Part shown: positions 44,401 through 48,536 of the stretch, piece after piece
Numbering within the stretch: the stretch's first letter is position 1
Layout of the letters: each line of letters opens with the position of its first letter
Assembly (NCBI RefSeq): GCF_000004195.4
Contig: NC_030681.2
Location: 91,457,681 to 91,521,680, forward strand
From: Xenopus tropicalis
Lineage: Eukaryota; Chordata; Amphibia; Anura; Pipidae
Reading direction: 5' to 3'
Length of the DNA: 64,000 nt
The notes under the pieces: generated by a model
Databases searched by the model: none
What the model saw: only the letters and a program-made list of their open reading frames with translations
Told to the model about the DNA's origin: nothing
Translations under genes and position numbers: made by a program

Positions 44401-46493
44401 TATGGAATTTCGCTACTATAGCGGTAAATATTTAGTCGCCATAATATACAGTACTATAGTGGTAAATATTTAGTCGGGATAATATACAGTACTATAGCGG
44501 TAAATCTTTAGTCGCGATAATATACAGTACTATAGCGGTAAATCTTTAGTCGCGATAATATACAGTACTATAGCGGTAAATATTTAGTTGCCATAATATA
44601 CAGTACTATAGCGGTAAATATTTAGTCGCCATAATATACAGTACTGTAGCGGTAAATATTTAGTCGCACAAAATACATTACTAGGTATAATAATTATAGA
44701 AAAGTACAGTAAATAAGCTTTTGCCAATAAAATATGGACTTTGCAGTGTTATTTATTCAAGTATGTGTTTCCCCTAGAGTAACGCAGCCGCCAGTTTGCA
44801 GGGAAATGGTCATTTTTAATACAGTAATTTTCCACAAGTATTGGCGTGTATGGCTAACATGGTGTGCGTTCATTCGCAAGACTATTTATATGCTGCTACA
44901 AGTGATGAAATGTTTCGCCAGGCATGGATTCGCAGCAAATTTTTGGCCGCGCGGCCAATTTTTCCGCGGCAAATTTTTTCATGCGTTTCGCAAAACAATC
45001 TGCCAATGGCAAAACGCATGAAAAAATTTGCCACGCAAAAATTCACCGCACATCCAAAAATTTACACAAGCGTCAAAAAATAATAGTCGCGGGCAACAAT
45101 TTTTTTGCCCGCACAACATTTTTGCCGTTTCATGGATCTTTCGAAAGATTTGCTAATTTTTCACCAAAGATAACCAGAACACATTTGCTCATCACTAGTG
45201 GCTACTATTTATAAGCATCTACTATTTATATGCGCCATTTATATGCAGCAACAATTTATATACACTATTTCTAAGCTACTATTCATATGCGGCGACTATT
45301 CGTGTGCGTTATTTAGCGCATGTACCGTCAAATACCGCTTGAAAATGGTCATCCCGAGTTAAATAACGCATGCAATATCGCGCGTAAAATAGCGCAAGTA
45401 TGCTTATAGTGAATCGTGGGAAAAGTCGCGAAAATTAAGACGCGATAAAATTTTTACCGCACGCTATAAATAGCACACGTTTTATCGCACTTTAGTGAAT
45501 CGGCCCATATGCATGTTAGACAAATGGTAAAGCACTAGTAAAACTAGTGTAAAGGGTTTTTAGAACTGGGGGTACCTAAGATGACTAATAACCTAGCTGA
45601 TATACTTTAAGTGCCCATACATGGGCTGATAGGTCCCTTGGACCGATTCGGCAGCTAATCAGCCCATGTATGGGCACTTCCGACGGGTCTGCCCGACTGA
45701 TATCTGGCCTGAAATCGGCCAGATCTCGATCGGGCAGGTTAGAAAATCTAGTCGGATCGGGGACCGCATTGGCTCGTTGATGCCTCCCTTGGTGAACACT
45801 TTTTGTCCCTTCTTTGTGCAAAATAGTTATACAGTATATAAGTAAATATAATACATATACATAGAGATATATATACAGTATATGGTAAAAGAACATTGTT
45901 ATACCTGGTGGGTATAGCAACAGTCTTTAAATAACATTGGTTATACAGTATTGTGATACAATTCTCAAGCCTGAATAGTAACCCTGTCCTAATGTGCAAA
46001 ATCAGATAATATATTGACAATGCAGTACTGTGCATGACAATACTAGGGCTGCAATATCTAGAAAGTAGTGTTAAAATGTGTATCTTAATCTTTTGTTATA
46101 TAAAGCAGAATAATATTAAGGAGATAATATCATCAGATTGTAAAATTGCAGGGATTATATATAAGATGATTGGCACTTAAGAGAAAACATTGTGAACATT
46201 TCTATTGATAGCCTATTCTGATTTCTTATTAGGTTTATAACTTGATAATGGCCAGATAGCAGCTAAAGGTTTGTCACAATTTGTTTTTTGAGTACCAAAG
46301 ACACAGTGCAGTATGCCTATAGAAATAATCAATAAGGCAGCTGAATTACATCAAGCAAACTAATAACACACTGTTAACACAATGTTACATTCAATGAGAT
46401 TTGGTTTCCCTTAACTTACCGAGCGTCAGAAAAGTGGAATATTAAAAGTGAGAGGCAGATACATCTCAGAAGCAGATGACCCAGCAGGTACAT
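14302..46493 (-). CDS. Gene A: CD109-like thioester/macroglobulin protein, exons 1-15 (N-terminal 603 codons)
   Basis: Secreted or cell-surface member of the alpha-2-macroglobulin/complement family. CD109 is a GPI-linked protease-binding protein and TGF-beta co-receptor in mammals. Fifteen minus-strand exons, each with GT/AG borders, are: 46493-46420, 43873-43713, 41992-41964, 41562-41332, 31338-31213, 31057-31018, 29807-29720, 29055-28914, 28085-27983, 25795-25686, 22566-22360, 20069-19968, 19856-19794, 17082-16903, 14454-14302. Together they give 1809 nt, exactly 603 codons, without a stop. Residues 1-24 are a signal peptide, 25-110 MG1, about 111-207 MG2, 208-330 MG3, 332-437 MG4, 438-552 MG5, 553 onward MG6. 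Segment by segment it follows human CD109 better than A2M, notably in exons 5, 8, 12 and 14. CD109 is about 1,440 residues, so the bait, thioester and C-terminal parts are missing from the model. Orthology is not settled, because a second paralog lies upstream. Confidence 0.85.
14532..14804. mobile_element. MITE with gggtaaga ends and TAA duplication
   Basis: gggtaagagccca at the left and tgggttcttaccc at the right are inverted copies, flanked by TAA (14529-14531 and 14805-14807). The centre holds a hairpin around ccgaagtcgcac...gtgc..gacttcgg. It lies 78 bp from exon 15 inside intron 14. The 3-bp TWA duplication suggests a Harbinger-type element. Confidence 0.7.
14930..15440. repeat. Intron repeat, copy 1 of a related pair
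   Basis: Shares ggggaacc.t.gagc, caata..tgcagcaca and gcacttgcag.tgtaaatgag with 15940-16300. It is probably a non-autonomous DNA element. No coding potential. Confidence 0.5.
15940..16300. repeat. Intron repeat, copy 2 of a related pair
   Basis: Contains agggaaccctgtagcc, atcaattgctgcagcaca and gcacttgcagttgtaaatga, matching copy 1. The minus-strand open frame 15903-16346 crosses it but is a chance opening in repeat DNA. Confidence 0.5.
16436..16742. mobile_element. TA-target MITE (caggtatggg family), copy 1
   Basis: Left end caggtatgggacccatta. The right end inverted is caggtatcggacccctta. TA flanks both ends (16434-16435, 16743-16744), as for Tc1/mariner-type insertions. Internal landmarks shared with the other copies are gtctatgggagatggc and acagagaaaaag. 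It lies in intron 13, 155 bp from exon 14. Confidence 0.8.
16903..17082 (-). CDS. Gene A exon 14 (MG5)
   Basis: 60 codons, acceptor tattttctcatag. It reads VMGGGVIVAAGK, then SSFTLTAETSWLPSVEVTSY, and aligns with CD109 where the same strand-loop-strand has G-x-x-V-A-x-G-K...F-x-L-T-x-E-x-S-W-x-P. The donor is ambiguous: gttaag after KGNK (used here, giving GNK-VALSW across the junction) or gtacgg 6 nt later, which adds VK. Both keep the frame. Confidence 0.85.
17290..17930 (-). pseudogene. DIRS-order RT/RNase H fragment in intron 13
   Basis: The minus strand reads FKLPSEKLINLRKLV, then LTLKHLQSFNGHLNFATRVI and KEIKRDLLIWDQW (17915-17613). This is the same RT thumb/connection region as at 9.6-9.85 kb, F-R-L-P-x-E-K-L...T-L-K-x-x-Q-S-L-x-G-x-L-N-F-A. 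A second piece (17500-17380) ends with TIADVLLS, matching the IADALS end. The two parts are joined by an internal deletion. It belongs to a different, more ancient copy. Confidence 0.65.
18037..18636. mobile_element. 600-bp palindrome built on a cgaaaaagtcg MITE
   Basis: The arms tcaaaataatgtcaggac...gcacacctaggggcac and gtgcccctaggtgtgc...gtcctgacattattttga are inverted copies, so the symmetry extends about 30 bp beyond the usual ggggcacatttac ends. The inside is dense in cgtaacggctacgaaaaag or its inverse. It lies in intron 13. Confidence 0.75.
18655..18741. mobile_element. Half of another cgaaaaagtcg MITE
   Basis: Holds acgaaaaagtcgcaaaat and the terminal ggattagtaaatcagcccc followed by TTA, but no left half nearby. 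Confidence 0.6.
18742..19793. other. Gene A intron 13 sequence, nothing recognised
   Basis: AT-rich intron without a supported exon. Small open frames on both strands have no family resemblance. Confidence 0.5.
19794..19856 (-). CDS. Gene A exon 13 (MG5 start)
   Basis: 21 codons, TGIPFTISVGTVPEVQNVYY plus V, acceptor tatatcacacag, donor gtatgt, phase 0 to 0. Matches the CD109 strand x-G-x-P-F-x-x-x-V followed by L-x-Y-x-V. Confidence 0.8.
19968..20069 (-). CDS. Gene A exon 12
   Basis: 34 codons beginning ATYKGSTQSWHMYTPYFWYW and ending YMKVPDTPMQ. Acceptor attttgtttctag, donor gtaaag. Same length (102 nt) and phase as paralogous gene B exon at 53748-53647, and aligned with CD109 A-x-x-x-G-S...S-x-x-Y-I-x-x-K. 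Confidence 0.85.
20150..20400. mobile_element. Partial T2-type MITE
   Basis: Left terminus tttaaaggggcagttcaac is typical of TTAA MITEs. No matching right end was found. Confidence 0.4.
20413..20590. mobile_element. Palindromic MITE (tttattaacattggagac ends)
   Basis: Left aggcatatttattaacat then tggagaca. The right inverted is ggggtgtgtttattaacatt then ggagacaaac. The symmetry runs through gatgttg.ccata and on to ccaatcag, about 65 bp per arm. Confidence 0.75.
20841..20995. mobile_element. T2-type MITE, 155 bp
   Basis: TTAAAGGAACAGTTCTG at the left, and the same sequence inverted at the right (cagaactgttcctttaa), with TTAA at both limits. Confidence 0.8.
21000..22359. other. Gene A intron 11 sequence, nothing recognised
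   Basis: No exon or complete repeat could be supported in this AT-rich stretch. Confidence 0.45.
22360..22566 (-). CDS. Gene A exon 11 (MG4)
   Basis: 69 codons, acceptor ttctcttttcag, donor gtgtgt, phase 0 to 0. Begins with three IQ pairs and continues RPDDLPLTQEEMNTNVLITI, then SGIINIEIPF. The CD109 exon has the same D-x-x-x-L-T-x-E-E...N-V-x-I-T-V...S-G-x-x-x-I-E-x-P. It is 42 nt shorter than the gene B exon (249 nt) in the middle loop, so the paralogs differ by a 14-residue indel. Confidence 0.88.
22873..23934. mobile_element. Tc1/mariner-like element remnant, about 1.06 kb
   Basis: Ends tgtggcatgtgcaaatgttt and inverted tgtggcatgtgcaaacgttt. Inside, tattaagaaatggcagttaa, ggaaggctaagaaaac and tgactgcaaaggaccc match the helix-turn-helix coding part of vertebrate Tc1/mariner-type transposons, but every frame is stopped. 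A hairpin with tgcacctgg...tgggtgcagg (23.1-23.23 kb) has inserted in it. It lies in intron 10. Confidence 0.65.
24310..24880. mobile_element. Second partial copy of the 22.9-kb Tc1/mariner-like element
   Basis: Repeats the internal part in the same order and orientation: gttattaagaaatggcagtt, ggaaggccaagaaaac, aaggttgtggtgttgcac, then catgggcttctttaagcaac and tccaagacggctgaagaaga. The ends are missing. Confidence 0.65.
24880..25685. other. Gene A intron 10 remainder, nothing recognised
   Basis: T- and A-run-rich intron DNA without a supportable feature. Confidence 0.45.
25686..25795 (-). CDS. Gene A exon 10
   Basis: 110 nt, phase 1 to 0, donor gtaggt. After the split Gly codon it reads KTVTALWYIERATSEYRMFV, then IPIQNVTAK. 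CD109 has the corresponding segment ending F-T-A-T-V-K. Identical in length and phase to gene B exon 57298-57189. Confidence 0.83.
25883..26212. mobile_element. TA-target MITE (caggtatggg family), copy 2
   Basis: caggtatcggacccctta at the left and inverted caggtatgggacctgtta at the right, TA on both flanks (25881-25882, 26213-26214). The orientation is reversed relative to copy 1. It starts 88 bp upstream of exon 10. Confidence 0.82.
26213..27121. other. Gene A intron 9 sequence, nothing recognised
   Basis: No exon-like segment. A short duplication of cacattgtcattatgacaat-type sequence occurs near 26350-26390. Confidence 0.4.
27122..27370. repeat. Degenerate about 52-bp tandem repeat
   Basis: Four to five units, each with ttaaccccag or a variant, then gccagtataattacta and a short A-rich tail. 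They lie near 27130, 27185, 27240, 27290 and a worn copy near 27345. Confidence 0.6.
27371..27982. other. Gene A intron 9 end, nothing recognised
   Basis: More GC-rich than its surroundings and probably an old repeat, but neither ends nor relatives were found in the window. Confidence 0.35.
27983..28085 (-). CDS. Gene A exon 9
   Basis: 103 nt, phase 0 to 1, acceptor ctttttgaataaag, donor gtaaga. Starts IYGSENFNLSYYEAFK and ends LTALVTEEKTG. CD109 begins this exon I-N-G-S-A-N-F-S-F and ends T-E-S-V-T-G. About 13 residues shorter than human in the middle. The gene B counterpart (58049-57930) is disrupted. Confidence 0.8.
28914..29055 (-). CDS. Gene A exon 8 (MG3) with tyrosine-rich insert
   Basis: 142 nt, phase 2 to 0, acceptor taaattattttag, donor gtaagc. 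The start YSSGRPVKGTVTLSL matches CD109 Y-x-x-G-K-P-V-K-G-x-V-T-L. It then has a run with eleven Tyr in about sixteen residues (YYSNYYYDYYYYFQYY), ending NKTFE. The run is encoded by an (ATA/TAT)n microsatellite at about 28950-29000. Human CD109 has an ordinary loop here. Confidence 0.85.
29056..29719. other. Gene A intron 7 with poly-C and (AT)n tracts
   Basis: A run of about 16 C lies near 29490 and (at)n near 29585-29605. 29200-29330 shares gtccctaa.ctcaggtaa and tgacagcag with the T2-type MITE at 56.35-56.45 kb. Confidence 0.5.
29720..29807 (-). CDS. Gene A exon 7 (MG3 start)
   Basis: 88 nt, phase 1 to 2, acceptor aattttgttttag, donor gtaagt. EPPDFYVTIVAPSYYYKPSK, then FFGKVFA, corresponds to CD109 L-P-K-F-E-V-T-L...L-N-G-T-I-T-A at the start of MG3. 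Confidence 0.85.
30056..30200. mobile_element. Hairpin MITE (cctgcacc family)
   Basis: Tandem stem-loops ctacctgtgcctgcacc...ggtgcaggcacaggta and tattctcggcaagg...cttgctgagaata, with terminal gtggcattagcctaa. Same family as the copy inside the SGNH ORF at 11.5 kb. Confidence 0.65.
30692..31003. mobile_element. TA-target MITE (caggtatggg family), copy 3, 14 bp from exon 6
   Basis: Left cagatatgggacctgtta, right inverted caagtaaaggatctgtta, with internal ctatgggagatggcc. The right limit is only 14 bp from the last base of exon 6, so only the donor hexamer and a few bases of original intron 6 separate them. Confidence 0.7.
31018..31057 (-). CDS. Gene A exon 6 (MG2/MG3 linker)
   Basis: 40 nt, phase 0 to 1: GYETYESIIVVQN plus one base. 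Acceptor ctctttcttcatag, donor gtaagt. Equivalent to the short CD109 exon Y-Y-Q-S-F-Q-V-S-E-Y. Confidence 0.8.
31213..31338 (-). CDS. Gene A exon 5 (MG2)
   Basis: 42 codons, phase 0 to 0, acceptor ctaccaataacag, donor gtaagt. DSSSNIIKQILNQTTELGVF, then ALGSLSISA. Human CD109 has D-P-K-S-N-L-I-Q-Q-W-L...S-D-L-G-V-I...L-G-D-W-S-I in the same 42 positions, a very clear match. Confidence 0.9.
32586..33436. mobile_element. Tc1/mariner-like element, left part (split by the hAT)
   Basis: The terminus gtttgtgaatcatttgaaaa, then ctgcataaat, is the inverse of sequence at 40740-40789 (tttattcagaaatgt...ttcacaaac). A worn transposase stretch on the plus strand (33008-33150) reads WRKANTTFLHRN, then VKHIGNSIIVWDFFSASYQ, matching Tc1-type K-H-G-G-G-S-I-M-V-W-G-C-F-S-A. 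All frames are broken. Intron 4 of gene A. Confidence 0.6.
33860..35150. repeat. Nested tandem repeats in the hAT (78-bp and 328-bp units)
   Basis: The short unit carries tgttgtcgcagccactgaag, cacagaggacagaaaa and tatgttagataaatg and recurs about eight times. A longer 328-bp unit starting tgatatcacaaccatttccc is present from 34311 and 34639 as nearly identical copies, and a third start occurs at 35111 before diverging. The duplicates are close to identical, so the amplification is young. Confidence 0.85.
35785..38666 (-). pseudogene. hAT transposase, ZBED-like (BED finger + RNase H-like + hATC)
   Basis: Acidic N-terminus 38666-about 38100 (MAPRKALTLNSK). BED finger in another frame (38112-37801) with SAVWHFFNV, CNEC and HMNAKH. 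Then, after an in-frame TGA at 37803-37801, a 651-codon stretch (37740-35785) with TTDTWSS, VCDNGSNLLAAL, C-x2-H in PCMAHVLNL, and the C-terminal dimerisation block LLSCPASSVLSERTFSTAGG, finishing YLTFIKMNEAW. Only one frameshift (about 38040-38115) and one stop separate it from a full-length ORF, so the copy is young. Function: cut-and-paste transposition. It resembles vertebrate ZBED1/ZBED4-type proteins. Confidence 0.85.
38763..39800. repeat. 165-bp tandem array upstream of the hAT transposase
   Basis: Units start ggtgatgtttctggacac at 38763, 38928, 39094, 39257, 39422, 39588 and 39753: six full units of 163-166 bp plus a partial one. Units are over 95% alike by eye. The array lies directly 5' of the transposase start (38666, minus strand), inside the right subterminal region. 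Plus-strand open frames across it are repeats of one peptide and are not genes. Confidence 0.92.
39801..39915. repeat. AT-rich simple repeat (taaatatc)n
   Basis: Run of ctaaatat and atatat words following the 165-bp array. Confidence 0.7.
40690..40789. mobile_element. Tc1/mariner-like element, right part
   Basis: Continuation of the element begun at 32586 after the hAT insertion. Contains ttaggatatgcacaaaa and ends attcacaaactatta, the inverse of the left terminus. Confidence 0.55.
41049..41266. mobile_element. TA-target MITE (caggtatggg family), copy 4, internally deleted
   Basis: Left cagacataggacctgtta, right inverted caggtatggtatctgtta, TA on both sides. About 90-110 bp shorter than the other copies. 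It lies 66 bp from gene A exon 4. Confidence 0.72.
41332..41562 (-). CDS. Gene A exon 4 (MG1 end and MG2)
   Basis: 77 codons, phase 0 to 0, acceptor ttttttcattgtag, donor gtatga. TPLDSSDYGYFLFVNGSAGN, then the family signature TFIETDKKNYRPQETVKIRI and TPYKGPINIYI. In CD109/A2M this is x-F-I-Q-T-D-K-x-x-Y-K-P-x-Q-x-V-K-F-R-I, the hallmark of MG2. The strongest single exon match in the window. Confidence 0.95.
41964..41992 (-). CDS. Gene A exon 3 (29-nt mini-exon)
   Basis: 29 nt, phase 1 to 0: (G)DSIGIMSIPA, acceptor attctatatttcttcag, donor gtaagt. It is needed to join exon 2 (phase 1) to exon 4 (phase 0), and corresponds to CD109 G-S-F-K-T-L-T-L-P-S-L. It is too short to be seen by ORF length alone. 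Confidence 0.8.
42000..43143. other. Gene A intron 2, no gene; LTR-like GC-richer block 42290-42690
   Basis: 42290-42690 has the ccggcaggg/cagacacagg texture seen in the solo LTR at 11.8-12.5 kb (ggtcgggtcagacacaggag, aggcagttaaccaag), perhaps a worn LTR, but no ends were identified. Confidence 0.3.
43144..43565. mobile_element. T2-type MITE with about 80-bp inverted repeats
   Basis: TTAAAGAACATGTCAACCCC, then aataaaagaaaac and taattctaagcaacttt at the left, and the inverse at the right with few changes. TTAA at 43144-43147 and 43562-43565. It begins 148 bp downstream of exon 2. Confidence 0.85.
43713..43873 (-). CDS. Gene A exon 2 (MG1)
   Basis: 161 nt, phase 2 to 1, acceptor ctctttttctattaaag, donor gtaagt. 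The split Arg codon is followed by ASYYISTPSIIYSGINTTLC, then INVTAGIL. In CD109 MG1 begins Y/F-L-V-T-A-P-x-I-I-R-P-G-x-N-x-T. N-glycosylation sequons NTT and NVT are present. Confidence 0.88.
44126..45507. mobile_element. 1.4-kb gcgataa-type MITE with TA duplication and internal arrays
   Basis: Ends tgggcctgattcactaaagc and inverted tgggccgattcactaaagtg, flanked by TA (44124-44125, 45508-45509). Holds a 38-bp tandem array (44413-44678), the shared middle block gccagtttgcagggaaatgg (inverse of that at 6.5 and 59.25 kb), and an inner palindrome around ttttggccgcgcggccaatt and aacgcatgaaaaaattt (44930-45060). It lies in intron 1 of gene A. Confidence 0.8.
44413..44678. repeat. 38-bp tandem array carried by a MITE
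   Basis: Seven units of exactly 38 bp; the gcggtaaat (once gtggtaaat) word starts at 44421, 44459, 44497, 44535, 44573, 44611 and 44649, followed by tttagtcgc.ataatataca. Confidence 0.9.
45607..45800. mobile_element. Palindromic MITE (aagtgcccatacatgggct ends)
   Basis: aagtgcccatacatgggctg and its inverse cagcccatgtatgggcactt lie 35 bp apart, followed by a second imperfect palindrome around tggcctgaaatcggcca and gatctcgatcgggca. Confidence 0.6.
46420..46493 (-). CDS. Gene A exon 1 (signal peptide)
   Basis: ATG at 46493-46491 in the context ccaggATG. 74 nt coding MYLLGHLLLRCICLSLLIFH, then FSDA and a split codon, donor gtaagt. A hydrophobic core with a short polar end before DAR is a typical secretory signal peptide, cleaved near S-D-A. 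No in-frame upstream ATG with a better context was seen. Phase 2 joins exon 2 exactly. Confidence 0.82.
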
Positions 46494-46690
46494 CCTGGCT
46501 TCCTATGGAACCACAGAAGTTTGGATGTCCAGGCTCTGTATTGCTGTTAGACCTTTGAAAAGGACTTATTATTTGCAGGGATGCAATCATTTTAATTTGA
46601 TTTAATGAGAATTCCTTCTCAGGAGAATGTGGCCACACCTTGTTAGGAATCTAGTTATTCCTGATAAAGCAGTTATAGAGTTATACCAAA
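46494..46690 (-). promoter_or_regulatory. Gene A 5' flank/leader, about 200 bp
   Basis: Only about 200 bp lie between the start codon and the L2 fragment. The strand upstream of ATG is AT-rich with no clear TATA box. A 5' untranslated exon upstream of the L2 cannot be excluded. Confidence 0.3.
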
Positions 46691-47260
46691 TTAGTCAGGG
46701 CTTAAGAGAAGGAGTTTGTAAGATATTCTTTGTTTAATGGGAAGCCACGATAAGGACTTTAGCAGGGAAAGGGCCTGAACTCTCCTGAATGAGAGGAGCA
46801 AAATTCTGGCTGCAGTATTTAATACCGACTGATGGAGGGAGAGATGGGATTTAGAGAGGCCGGTTAGTAGCAGGTTACAGTAGTCAAGTCGGGATAGGAT
46901 GAGAGCTTGCATTAACAGCCTAGCTGTTGCGGTAGAAAGAAGAGGACAAATTTTGGCAATATTGCGTAAGAAAACGTGACAGGTTTTGACAGTGGTGTTA
47001 ATGTGGTCAGAGAAGGAGAGACAGGAGTCAAAGATCCCCTCCAAACAACGTGCCGAATCGACAGGGTTGATGAGCGTGCCATCGACAGAGATGGTAAAGG
47101 GGGACGGGGTAGGACCAGGCTTAGGCGGAAAGATCATTAGTTCAGTTTTTGTTAGGTTCAGTTTGAGGTGGCGCTGGTTCATCCAATTGGAGATTAATAG
47201 GAGGCAGTGATGTAAGTTATGTAGCTGATGTAAGTAATACTTTTGTGTGAAACTTAACAC
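46691..47260 (-). pseudogene. L2-type LINE reverse transcriptase C-terminal fragment
   Basis: A 189-codon open stretch with ISNWMNQRHLKLNLTKTELM (RT palm/thumb), then LDYCNLLLTGL, LNTAARILL and LSWLPIKQRISYKLLLL. This is the characteristic C-terminal region of L2-clade LINEs (S-R-L-D-Y-C-N-x-L-L-x-G-L...Q-N-x-A-A-R...L-H-W-L-P-V-x-x-R-I-x-Y-K). The YADD part and the endonuclease are missing. It is truncated at both ends. Confidence 0.75.
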
Positions 47261-48536
47261 AACTATAGTGGTGTGATAGTTTTTTTGACTAAAATGATAA
47301 TCACAGCAAGTTTTAATAATATTTCAGTTCTTTTTTTAAGCTGATTACAAAGAAGCTATGTTGATAATATACATAAGCATAAGCTAGGGTACAAGCATAG
47401 TAATACATACTGTATAATCAGGGGGGCTATGCAGAAAAGACAGTTTAAATTACAACTGTAATAAGGAACAAAATAGATACAATAGCAACAATTACAGTTA
47501 TGGGGCAAAATAGTTTAAATCAGCTGAGATTGATTCCACAGATTTTTGTTCTTTTAATTGGCACAGACAATTCCTTATATAGGTAATTTTCCATAAACCC
47601 ATGCCCTATGTTAAGTCCTGTCTCCGGACTCTTAACCACAAAATGAAGGCTCTGAAATTCCACTTTTCATCGGATGAAACACAAGGAAAACTATGAGAGT
47701 CATTACTCTGTAACATCCAATATCTATAAGATTATATTCATTATATTTTAGTCATGATGAAAGTCATTATAACAACAGAAAAAAATAATACTCAGTCTCT
47801 TGACCAGCACGTGAAGCTTTTGCATGCAGGCTTTGTTTCTAGGTCAGACTAGTTAATATATCCAGCTAGTTAGCATTAAGTAATGTATGCAAATATATGC
47901 AAACCAAATTATATTTATATAATACATATTGAAATAGCACATCATTTAGAGATCTACTTAGCCTTTTAAGTTCCGGGGCCCTCAGCAATGGAAGGAGCTA
48001 CTGTTCCAGTATTTGAGTCCCTGATACTATGAAATCGCCACTGATACAATAAATTGTAAAGGACTGATCCCATTACTTATCACTGTGATATTCTGGTTAG
48101 AAAACTGGCAATTTTTTATGTGTTCCATTTATAACAATTGTCTGCTATCTGTCTGTTTGCTATTCCCCTGCCTCAAATGGCCTAATTTTATACCCTACTG
48201 TATCACTGTATCACTGTATCACTGTATCACTCCAACAACAAATATATTATGTCGCCAGCCTTTACTGATAATTTTCTACTAAGGCCCTTACAGATAATAA
48301 TGCAGATGGCATTAAAAGTTACCAGTGGGTAATAATAGAGCTTGAAAGGTTAGGAGGTAATAAAGGGATTAGGAGGTAACAAAAAGATTGTTACTTAAGT
48401 AGTTTGTAACTTGGGTACAATTAATATTAATTTCCTTTCATGACCCAATTTTTTTTACTCACACAAGGTACACATGATATACTTGTACATCGTGAATTGT
48501 GTCTATGAAATGCTTCAAAGTTTAGCACTACATACA
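47261..48536. other. Intergenic, nothing recognised
   Basis: No supported exon of gene B or other gene. A short tatcactg repeat lies at about 48200-48230. Confidence 0.45.
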
